A stretch of DNA of 7,533 nt from positions 1 through 7,533 of the forward strand of contig JAITPT010000137.1 of the NCBI GenBank assembly GCA_031289285.1, written 5' to 3'. Positions within the stretch are counted from its first letter, which is position 1; every line of letters begins with the position of its first letter. The translations under genes were made by a program, and so were the position numbers. The DNA is from Puniceicoccales bacterium (GTDB lineage: Bacteria > Verrucomicrobiota > Verrucomicrobiia > Opitutales > UBA953). Under the pieces are notes generated by a model. It ran no database searches and had not been told where the DNA came from. It saw only the letters and a program-made list of their open reading frames with translations. Shown here in pieces: positions 1 to 6,195 of the stretch.

Positions 1-495
1 GTAGATGTTCCCAACTTTGAAGTTCGCGATGCACTCCTGAATGTGGTGCTCCTTGTCAAAACGGGGAAATCCGATGCAGAAATTTCCTCTATACGCACCG
101 CCATCCTTGCTGCTCTCAAAACAAACGATACAGCGCAACTCGAACAATCGCTCCGCCGTCTTGTTGCGAACATTCCTTACACGTTGAAGTCGAAAAATGA
201 GGCGGCATATCACATTGCGTTTCTCGTTGCATTTTCATTGCTCGGTTTTCAAATAGAGGGCGAAATTTTAACAAACCTTAGGCGCATAGATGCTGTTTTG
301 CACCTGCCCAATCGCACAATTATCGTCGAACTAAAATATGCGTGGAGTGTTAAAAACTTTGCCAAACCGCTTGCCGAAGCCCTTGCCCAAATCAAAGCCA
401 ACCGCTACGCTGACCGTTACACCGACGGGCGCAAAATCACCAATCTCGCCATCGCGTTTTCGGGTAAAGATGTCGCCTGTAAAATCGAGGAGTGA
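1..495 (+). CDS. AAA-ATPase-like / PD-(D/E)XK nuclease family protein (DUF1703 type), C-terminal part
   Basis: The reading frame is open from base 1, so the gene is cut at its 5' end and only about 164 C-terminal residues are present. A GTG at 43 could be read as a start, but the codons before it encode PNFEVRDALLN, which resembles the conserved link between the ATPase-like and nuclease parts of this family, so I treat the CDS as partial from base 1. Nuclease signature: a helix with E..YH (Glu codon 199-201), then RID (Asp 289-291), then a strand with ExK as VELK (Glu 328-330, Lys 334-336). A typical C-terminal stretch follows, with ALAQIKANRYADRY and NLAIAFSG. Family knowledge: such proteins join an AAA-like domain to a PD-(D/E)XK fold, occur in many copies in some genomes, and have no firm biological role. 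Codons are less GC-rich than in the protease downstream. The neighbouring lipoprotein gene converges on it. Family call is firm, function unknown. Confidence 0.85.
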   Translation, partial: VDVPNFEVRDALLNVVLLVKTGKSDAEISSIRTAILAALKTNDTAQLEQSLRRLVANIPYTLKSKNEAAYHIAFLVAFSLLGFQIEGEILTNLRRIDAVLHLPNRTIIVELKYAWSVKNFAKPLAEALAQIKANRYADRYTDGRKITNLAIAFSGKDVACKIEE

Positions 496-524
496 GGAGT
501 TTTTTGGCGGATTTCTGTGCTGAG

Positions 525-540
525 ACTTCGAGCGAAGTTT
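525..540 (+). terminator. small stem-loop after the nuclease gene, weak terminator candidate
   Basis: ACTTCG (525-530) and CGAAGT (533-538) form a self-complementary hairpin 30 bases after the nuclease stop codon. It is followed by only three T, so a rho-independent terminator is possible but weak. Confidence 0.25.
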
Positions 541-590
541 AGGGCGAGATTGAGGGAGTAGGTTACCCCCAAAGTCTGGCAGAAAATCTC

Positions 591-614
591 ACACGAAGGC
601 ACGAAGGCACGAAG
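591..614. repeat. 8-bp tandem repeat, unit ACGAAGGC
   Basis: Unit ACGAAGGC occurs at 593-600 and 601-608, with a partial third copy at 609-614. It is the first of three short-period repeat families within 180 bp of this convergent intergenic region. No open frame with coding character covers it. Confidence 0.85.
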
Positions 615-642
615 ATTTCAAAATGGAGTTTTGGAAAAAATT

Positions 643-669
643 ATCCTGTTCATCCTGTCCATCCTGTCA
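643..669. repeat. 9-bp tandem repeat, unit ATCCTGTNN, three copies (left arm)
   Basis: Copies at 643-651, 652-660 and 661-669 share ATCCTGT; the last two bases vary (TC, CC, CA). This is the left arm of an inverted pair whose right arm is at 694-720. Confidence 0.9.
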
Positions 670-693
670 AAAGATTGGGTTCAGATTTTTTTT

Positions 694-720
694 GGACAGG
701 ATAAACAGGATGGACAGGAT
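694..720. repeat. 9-bp tandem repeat, unit NNACAGGAT, three copies (right arm)
   Basis: GGACAGGAT (694-702), AAACAGGAT (703-711) and GGACAGGAT (712-720). The reverse complement matches the array at 643-669 at 23 of 27 positions by my count. The two arrays can therefore fold into a stem of about 27 bp with a loop of about 24 bases. Confidence 0.9.
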
Positions 721-737
721 TTTGGGAGGATTTTTTT

Positions 738-766
738 ATCCGCTGATGTCCCAGATGTCCGCAGAT
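738..766. repeat. degenerate 9-bp tandem repeat, ATCCGCTGAT / GTCCCAGAT / GTCCGCAGAT
   Basis: Three imperfect copies at 738-747, 748-756 and 757-766 follow a core of TCC(G)C.GAT with roughly 9-bp spacing, flanked by T runs on both sides. The sequence is unrelated to the ATCCTGT arrays just before it, but period and copy number are the same. Confidence 0.7.
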
Positions 767-779
767 TTTTGTTTTGAAC

Positions 780-971
780 CCGAATTTCGCTTTTGAGGCT
801 GGCACGTCTTGCGCAATCCGCACCGCCCCAAAGCGGGATCCGAGTTAAGTGCCCGCACATGTAGCAACACTGCTGAACGCCCCTTCATGGCCGTCCCACA
901 GAAGCAGACTTGGCAGTCTGCGGGACGACCGCTGCTTTGGCCGCTACGGTTTTGCGGGTCTCCTTATCTCC
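780..971. other. non-coding remainder of the convergent intergenic region
   Basis: I see no convincing gene here: the open frames are short and lack recognisable protein features. The stretch is dense in palindromes. CCAAAG (828-833) pairs with CTTTGG (935-940) around the hairpin at 892-927, and AGCA/TGCT (862-865/870-873) forms a 4-bp stem after GTAG. It may be a decayed repeat element, but nothing identifies one. Confidence 0.45.
892..927. repeat. two-tier palindrome, REP-like hairpin
   Basis: Outer stem CGTCCC (892-897) with GGGACG (922-927); inner stem GCAGACT (904-910) with AGTCTGC (915-921) around the tetraloop TGGC. The inner stem is perfect over 7 bp. The unpaired bases between tiers are asymmetric (6 on the left, none on the right). 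It lies about 45 bp beyond the lipoprotein stop, read on the minus strand, but has no T tract. A dispersed palindromic repeat is more likely than a terminator. Confidence 0.6.
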
Positions 972-2084
972 TTAGGGGAGTTCCAAAACGCTGAGCGTGT
1001 GGACGGAATCGTTCTTTTTATTTTTCAAGCCGGGGAACGTGTAGTCGAAATTAACGATGATGAGTTTCCCGTCTATTACTAAGGGTTCGCAAGGCTGGTC
1101 GAGCAAACCGTCTGCGCCGTCGGTGTCTTCGTTTTTCCATAGTGTGCCGAGCTTCCCCGATTTGATGTCCCAATAATGGACGGCGTTCTGCTCGGAGTCG
1201 GTGATGATTACCCAATGTTTTTTCGCATAATACGTAATGCCGTCCACGCAGGGCAAACGCGCAGGGTCGTCAAACAAAATGCTTGGTTTTTCGTAAGTTC
1301 CGTCGGCCTTACGTTTCAGTGTGTAAAAACGCCCGCTTCCAAAGGTGCCTGTGTAAATGTTTCCATCGGTGTCGAAACACATTCCATCTGCGCCGGCGGC
1401 GTCGTTGCGATGGGGAAGTATCACGGTTTCTGTAACGCCCAATAAATAGGGGTCTTTCTCATATTGTTCCTTGGGGAGGATGCGGGCGGGTTTGTCCTTG
1501 AACGCGGAAAATGGCACCCGATAAACACCGCCGAGATTTTTTCCGGCGAGGTCGAAAAACGTATCGGTAAAGTAAATGGCACCGTCGCGCAGGCGGATGG
1601 CATTCGCGAGTTTGATGTTTTCGATCACGGGTTCGATGCGCACGGGTTCGCCAGCCTTGTTGATGACGACGCGCATGACGCGGGAGTGATAGTTTTTATT
1701 GAAAAAATACTGGTTGTCGCAGTAGTAGAGGTTCCCGTCTTCGCCTGCCTCAATTCCCATCGGGGCGGCAAGTTTTGTGACGGGATGGGTGAGCGCCGTA
1801 GTGAAAACAGACCAGCGGCCTGTTTGCGCGTCGCGCTTAAGAATAGACGCCGGATAGGCGGGGTTCACGTAATTGGGGACAGAAAGAAAGATGTTCCCCT
1901 GTTTGTCCGCCGTGAGTCCGTCGGGGACGTTGACGTGATCCCCAAAACTGGCGAAAAGCGTGGGGCGATTTTTTTGAGTGCCTTGTGTGGCGGTGGTTGT
2001 GCTGGCGGAGTCATCTGTCGCGCAACAACCGGTGAGTGCTGCGGCGGTCAACGCCAAGGTGAGAAGTTGTGTGAAGCGTTTCAT
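972..2084 (-). CDS. lipoprotein with SMP-30/gluconolactonase-like beta-propeller
   Basis: The 370-residue protein starts MKRFTQLLTLALTAAALTGC, a lipoprotein signal with lipobox LTGC and lipidated Cys20, followed by a Ser/Thr-rich tether to about residue 40. The rest reads as a six-bladed propeller of the SMP-30/gluconolactonase/LRE class. Repeated strand-loop units include PDGLTADKQGNIF (54-66), PMGIEAGEDGNLYY (108-121), ANAIRLRDGAIYFTD (160-174), ADGMCFDTDGNIY (232-244) and CVDGITYY (279-286). Family members bind a divalent metal and hydrolyse lactones or related esters; I cannot assign the metal ligands here, so the substrate is open and a binding-only role is possible. The frame runs upstream to 2273, but that extension overlaps the divergent protease gene and would bury the signal peptide, so I chose the ATG at 2084. 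No Shine-Dalgarno sequence is evident. It is probably anchored in the envelope. Confidence 0.85.
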   Translation of the reverse strand: MKRFTQLLTLALTAAALTGCCATDDSASTTTATQGTQKNRPTLFASFGDHVNVPDGLTADKQGNIFLSVPNYVNPAYPASILKRDAQTGRWSVFTTALTHPVTKLAAPMGIEAGEDGNLYYCDNQYFFNKNYHSRVMRVVINKAGEPVRIEPVIENIKLANAIRLRDGAIYFTDTFFDLAGKNLGGVYRVPFSAFKDKPARILPKEQYEKDPYLLGVTETVILPHRNDAAGADGMCFDTDGNIYTGTFGSGRFYTLKRKADGTYEKPSILFDDPARLPCVDGITYYAKKHWVIITDSEQNAVHYWDIKSGKLGTLWKNEDTDGADGLLDQPCEPLVIDGKLIIVNFDYTFPGLKNKKNDSVHTLSVLELP

Positions 2085-2266
2085 GGGTGGTGTTCTTGTT
2101 TTTGTGTGATGAAGTGATGAAGAGAAGGCGCACAGGAAAAACAAGGTCGCCAGCGTAGCAAACAAAAAAACCGCTGTTATCCCCCCAAACGAAATTCGGG
2201 TAATACTTCGGTAAAGTCGCGCCGCGCAGTTTGACATGTGCCGCGCTTCCGGCAAAACATGCACCC
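2085..2266. promoter_or_regulatory. divergent intergenic region between lipoprotein and metalloprotease genes
   Basis: These 182 bp must hold the promoters of both divergent genes. The plus strand shows a repeated GATGAA (2108-2113, 2116-2121), a run of seven A (2164-2170), six C (2181-2186) and TAATAC (2201-2206). TTGACA at 2231-2236 is a perfect sigma-70 -35 hexamer on the plus strand, but 17-18 bp downstream there is only AAACAT (2255-2260), a poor -10. I see no clear minus-strand promoter and no strong operator palindrome. Confidence 0.35.
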
Positions 2267-5200
2267 ATGTCAATTTTCACGACGCACATTAACCGCCGTC
2301 ACTTCTGCTCAAAAACCTTCCTCGCGCCTCGCGCCGCCACCGCCAGCGCCGTCCGCTTCGTCCTACTATTCCTGCTCGCCCTTATCGCCCCGGCTCTCGC
2401 CGCCGCCCTCGCGCCCTTCGCCGCGCCGACTGCCCGTGCTGCCGAAGTTTCCGCTGCCCGCACGGTCAGCGTGCTTGTCGTCTATACTGCTGCTGCGAAA
2501 AACGCCGCTGGTGGCACGGACGGCATCAAGGCGAAAATCAACGCTATGGTTTCCGACACCAACACCGCTTTTGTCAACAGCGACATTGACGCCAAGGTCG
2601 TCCTCGCCGCTGCCCAAGAAGTTGCCTACACCGAGAGCGCGGCGAAAACCAACTCCTACTCTCGCGACCTCGAAGCCCTCGGCGGCGGCCTCATCTCTGG
2701 CGTCGCCGCGCTGCGCGAGAGCACCAGTGCCGATTTGGTCGTGTTGCTACGTGCTGGCGCGGGCACCACGCAGGCGGGCACGACGGGGGTCGCGGGGCTT
2801 TCGTATCTTCTCGTTGACGGCTACATCCGCGCTGGCACTGCGAGCGAGAGCATCGCCTTCTCCGTCGTCGGTCTCGACCTCAACCGCTACACCTTTACGC
2901 ACGAGCTTGGGCACTCGTTCGGCTGCGGCCACGAAATTGGCAACGACGACAGCACCGGCCTTCGCGACTATTCTCACGGCTACATCTACACGGCGAGCGG
3001 CGTGGAGCGCGGCACCGTCATGGCCTACCATAACAACCCCACTCTCCGCTTCTCTAACCCTCGCTACTCCGAAGGCACGCCGCTCGTCGCCACTGGCAAC
3101 GCCGCCACCGCCGACAACGCCCGCACCATCAACGAAACCGTGGAGTCCGTCGCCGCCTACCGTGATGCGAGCCGCCGTGCCGACGCGCCCGTTTTCACCA
3201 CCAACATCCAGCCCGACGCCGCTGGCTTCTACTGGGACACCGTCACCGTCACCCTCGCGACCGCCACCTCCAACGCCACCATTTACTACACCATCGGCGA
3301 CTCCGTTTTGCCGCTGCGCTACTCTCGCGCCCTCACCGTCTCGAGTGCTGGCGAAACCGTCATCCGCGCCCACGCCACCCGCGCTGGCTACACGCAGAGC
3401 GAGGAATCGGAAATCCGCCTGAAACTCCCGCCTGTCGCCGACGCCAAACTCACGGTCAACACCTCCATTGACTACTCGCGCATCACTGGCGGCAAATACG
3501 TTTTCGACGGCCCCGTGGAGTTGTCGTTTGTCGCCGACAACGCCGCCGCCGTCATCCGCTACACGCTCGACGGCACCGCTGTCACCGAGACATCTCCCGT
3601 CTATTCCGCGCCGTTTAGCCTGACCGCCAACACCACGCTGCGCATCCGCCTCTACCAGCAAGGCTGCCGCCCGGGAGCGGAGATTGTCTATAACTTCGTC
3701 GTCAACGCACTCGAGACGGAGCAACCCGTTTTCAGCCCCAGCGGCGGCATCTACGCCAACGGCGTCACAGTCGGCGTCACCTCGGAAACGCTCAACGCCA
3801 TCATCGCTTACAGCACCGACGGCGTGCGCTACTACACGCGCAACAGCGGCGAGATTTCGCTGGACATCACGGCGAGCCTGACGCTCCGCGCCTACGCCTA
3901 CCAGAGTGCCTCGCTCCTCAGCGAGACCGTCTCCGCCGCATACACCATCCTCTCAAACACCGAAGTCTTCTCGCGCTTCGGTGCAAAGGTCGCCGCCTCT
4001 GGCAACAACACCCTCCTCGTGGACGCCAACGGCAAACTCTACGCGGCGGGCGACAACTCCGCCGGACGCCTCGGCGACGCCGCCGTCGAGACCCAGACCG
4101 CCCTCGTGCAAATCGCTGCCAACGTCGCCACCGTCGCTGCCGGCGCGGGCCACACGCTCTACACGACTGCGAGCAACAAGCTCTACGCCGCTGGCGACAA
4201 CACCTCCGGCCAGCTCGGCCTCGGCGACAACGCAGGCCGCGCCGCCTTCGCGCTCGTCGCCGACGGTGCGCTCCTCGCCGCCACTGGCGACGCGCACAGC
4301 CTCTTCACGACGACCACCAACGAACTCTACGTTTTTGGCGACAACCGGCGCGGCCAGCTTGGCCTCGGTGCCGACGCTCCCGTTTCTGCGAACAAGCCCG
4401 TCCTCCTCGGTGCCAACGTCCTCCTCGTCGCCGCCGGTGCCAGCCACAGCCTCTTCGTCACGGGCGACGGCGTTTTGTTTGCGGCGGGTGCCAACGAGAG
4501 CGGGCAACTTGGCGACGGCACCGCCGAAGACAAAGCCGCGCCCGTCGCCGTCGCGGCAGATGTCGCCGCTGTCGCCGCCGCCGGAGCGCACACGATTTTT
4601 CTCAAAAACGATGGCACCGCGTGGGCGATGGGCGGCAACGAATACGCGCAGCTTGGCGACGGCACCGCCGCGAGCCGCCTCTCTCCCGTGCAAATCGCCA
4701 GCGACGTCAAGGCCATCGCCGCTGGCCCCACGCACACGCTCTTGCTCAAGAACGACGGCACCGTCTGGGGCGCTGGCCTCAACAACTACGGGCAACTCGG
4801 CGCAGGGCAGGGCGGGGGCACCTTCGCGAAAATCGCCCTCCCCGCCGATGCGCTTGCCCAGTCCGTCGCCGCCGGTCTCGCGCACAGCATCGTCCGCCTC
4901 GAGAGCGGCTCCAGCCTCGTGTTTGGCAGAAACGACTTCGGCCAACTCGGCATCGGCTCCTCCGAAAACTCCACCGCGCCCGTCGCCCCCGCGCAGCAGT
5001 TGAACCGCCCCGTGCTGACGTTTGCCCCCGCCGCCGACGGCGCACAGCAGGTCGTCACTCTCGCCGCTGGCAGTTTCGGCACGGTCGCGTTGCCGCAGAA
5101 AATCCGCTACACGCTCGACGACAACGCTGTCACCGAGACTTCTCCCGTCTATGCCGCGCCCTTCGACGCCGCGCCCGGGACGGTCATCCGCGCCCGCGCC

Positions 5201-6109
5201 TACGCCACCGCCATCTACCTGCCCAGCGAGGAGGTCGTGACCGTGGTTCCCGTCCCGCTGCCAGTCATCACCGCGCAACCCGCCAGCCGGAGCGCCCGCA
5301 TCGGCGAGAGCATCGAGTTCAGCGTCGCCGCCGCCAACGCCACCGCTTTCCAGTGGTTCCGAAACGGCGTCGCGATTTCCGGCGCGACCCGCGCGACCCT
5401 CGCCCTCACCGTCGCAGGCGGCGACAACGGCGCGGTGTTTTACGCAAAAGTTTCCAACGCTGGCGGCGCAGTCCAAAGCGAGAGCGCGAGCCTCGCGGTG
5501 GTTTTTCGGGCGACCGTCGCCGCCACGCCCGTCGCAGTGACCAGCCCAATCTCTGCGCCCAAGAGTGCCCTCGACAACGCGCTCGACGCACTGCGCGGCA
5601 ACACGTCGCCCTTGCCCGAAGTGGCCGTGGGCGGGCACGTCACCTACTCCGCCAACGCCGACGGCGACGAGCTGGTTTATCAATGGAAACGCAACGGCGA
5701 AGCCCTCGCAGGCGAGACTGGCGCGAGTCTCACCGTCTCGGCGGAAGACGCCGCCGCTGGCGTTTTCAGCGTGGAAATCACCGATGCTTCGGGCGGCGTG
5801 ACCGTGCGCAGTGCGCCTGTTTTCCGGCTCGTCCCCGCTCCAGAAATCACCGTGCAGCCCGCCGCGTTTAGCACCGCCCGACGTGGCGGGCGCGTCACTC
5901 TGCGCGTCGCCGCCGACGACAAGGGTGCCGGGCGTCTCTGGTATCAATGGTATAAGGACGGCGAACCGCTCTACGTCGCCGTGTTTCCAACGCTGGAAAT
6001 CGCCGTGGCGGACGTCGCCGACGCCGGTATTTACACCGTAATCGTCACCAACCGTGTCGGTGCCGCAGTAGAATCCGCCCCCGCCGAGCTAACTTTTGAA
6101 GAACTTTGA
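2267..6109 (+). CDS. exported metzincin metalloprotease with chitobiase-C-like, RCC1 propeller and Ig-like domains
   Basis: 1280 residues. Residues 1-58 form a long signal peptide: a basic n-region with NRRHFC (9-14), a hydrophobic core at about 31-49, and likely cleavage at ARA|AE (58/59). The catalytic domain covers about 65-300. Its zinc motif HELGHSFGCGH has ligands His212, His216 and His222 with catalytic Glu213; the Met-turn VMAY has Met252, and FSNP (262-265) follows. This layout matches reprolysin-like M12/M72 (peptidyl-Asp type) metzincins. Next come three chitobiase/hexosaminidase C-terminal-like (Fn3-associated) repeats at about 307-387, 392-480 and 484-563. A seven-bladed RCC1 propeller follows at about 564-913 (NxxGQLG motifs seven times), then a fourth chitobiase-C-like repeat (914-997) and three Ig-like domains (about 998-1080, 1112-1190, 1191-1280). 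No PEP-CTERM, LPXTG or type IX sorting tail is seen. Codons mostly end in C. I preferred ATG 2267 to the in-frame TTG at 2231 because it begins a normal signal peptide. Expected site: periplasm, surface or medium; substrate unknown. Confidence 0.95.
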   Translation: MSIFTTHINRRHFCSKTFLAPRAATASAVRFVLLFLLALIAPALAAALAPFAAPTARAAEVSAARTVSVLVVYTAAAKNAAGGTDGIKAKINAMVSDTNTAFVNSDIDAKVVLAAAQEVAYTESAAKTNSYSRDLEALGGGLISGVAALRESTSADLVVLLRAGAGTTQAGTTGVAGLSYLLVDGYIRAGTASESIAFSVVGLDLNRYTFTHELGHSFGCGHEIGNDDSTGLRDYSHGYIYTASGVERGTVMAYHNNPTLRFSNPRYSEGTPLVATGNAATADNARTINETVESVAAYRDASRRADAPVFTTNIQPDAAGFYWDTVTVTLATATSNATIYYTIGDSVLPLRYSRALTVSSAGETVIRAHATRAGYTQSEESEIRLKLPPVADAKLTVNTSIDYSRITGGKYVFDGPVELSFVADNAAAVIRYTLDGTAVTETSPVYSAPFSLTANTTLRIRLYQQGCRPGAEIVYNFVVNALETEQPVFSPSGGIYANGVTVGVTSETLNAIIAYSTDGVRYYTRNSGEISLDITASLTLRAYAYQSASLLSETVSAAYTILSNTEVFSRFGAKVAASGNNTLLVDANGKLYAAGDNSAGRLGDAAVETQTALVQIAANVATVAAGAGHTLYTTASNKLYAAGDNTSGQLGLGDNAGRAAFALVADGALLAATGDAHSLFTTTTNELYVFGDNRRGQLGLGADAPVSANKPVLLGANVLLVAAGASHSLFVTGDGVLFAAGANESGQLGDGTAEDKAAPVAVAADVAAVAAAGAHTIFLKNDGTAWAMGGNEYAQLGDGTAASRLSPVQIASDVKAIAAGPTHTLLLKNDGTVWGAGLNNYGQLGAGQGGGTFAKIALPADALAQSVAAGLAHSIVRLESGSSLVFGRNDFGQLGIGSSENSTAPVAPAQQLNRPVLTFAPAADGAQQVVTLAAGSFGTVALPQKIRYTLDDNAVTETSPVYAAPFDAAPGTVIRARAYATAIYLPSEEVVTVVPVPLPVITAQPASRSARIGESIEFSVAAANATAFQWFRNGVAISGATRATLALTVAGGDNGAVFYAKVSNAGGAVQSESASLAVVFRATVAATPVAVTSPISAPKSALDNALDALRGNTSPLPEVAVGGHVTYSANADGDELVYQWKRNGEALAGETGASLTVSAEDAAAGVFSVEITDASGGVTVRSAPVFRLVPAPEITVQPAAFSTARRGGRVTLRVAADDKGAGRLWYQWYKDGEPLYVAVFPTLEIAVADVADAGIYTVIVTNRVGAAVESAPAELTFEEL
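3554..3616 (+). repeat. internal in-frame duplicated segment, copy A
   Basis: These 63 bp encode the IRYTLDGTAVTETSPVY-type core of the second chitobiase-C-like repeat. They match copy B (5102-5164) at 57 of 63 bases by my count, without gaps. Copy spacing of 1548 bp is a multiple of three. Confidence 0.9.
5102..5164 (+). repeat. internal in-frame duplicated segment, copy B
   Basis: This lies in the fourth chitobiase-C-like repeat, after the RCC1 propeller. It encodes IRYTLDDNAVTETSPVY and pairs with copy A at 3554-3616. The other two chitobiase-C-like repeats of the protein do not show this level of similarity. Confidence 0.9.
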
Positions 6110-6195
6110 CAACCTCCAAAAAACAAACCTGAAACGAACCCGAACCCGAAACCAAAGCGAAACCAAACCTGAAAAACGAAACCCAACTAAGCCTT
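6110..6195 (+). promoter_or_regulatory. A/C-rich leader between metalloprotease and outer-membrane protein genes
   Basis: 86 bp made almost entirely of A and C with few G or T, so an RNA of it would be nearly unstructured. It contains a diverged direct repeat: CAAACCTGAAACGAACCC (6124-6141) and a similar copy at 6164-6184 with three extra A. No Shine-Dalgarno sequence precedes the ATG at 6196. No clear terminator or promoter is seen, so read-through from the protease gene is plausible. Confidence 0.5.

Larger units (their letters stand above)
635..720 (-). terminator. hairpin of the two 9-bp arrays, possible terminator for the lipoprotein gene
   Basis: Read on the minus strand, the stem made by 694-720 and 643-669 is followed by AA and then a run of six T (complement of 635-640). 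That is the layout of a rho-independent terminator. It lies about 250 bp beyond the lipoprotein stop, far for a dedicated terminator. On the plus strand only three T follow the stem. Confidence 0.4.

Noticed and set aside
591..766. CRISPR-like array
   Set aside because: The units are 8-9 bp and contiguous with no unique spacers, and no cas gene is present.
2231..2266. TTG start extending the protease by 12 residues
   Set aside because: It has no ribosome-binding site and adds nothing recognisable to the signal peptide; TTGACA there could equally be a -35 element.
2085..2273. 63-residue N-terminal extension of the lipoprotein frame
   Set aside because: It would overlap the divergent protease start and place the lipoprotein signal and lipobox in the middle of the protein. 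The internal ATG at 2084 gives a standard lipoprotein start.
3953..5947. Antisense open frame of 664 codons on the minus strand
   Set aside because: It is the mirror of the strongly C-ending codon use in the metalloprotease. The translation is Gly/Val/Asp/Ala-rich without domains, and the plus-strand frame has clear RCC1 and Ig-like domains over the same bases.
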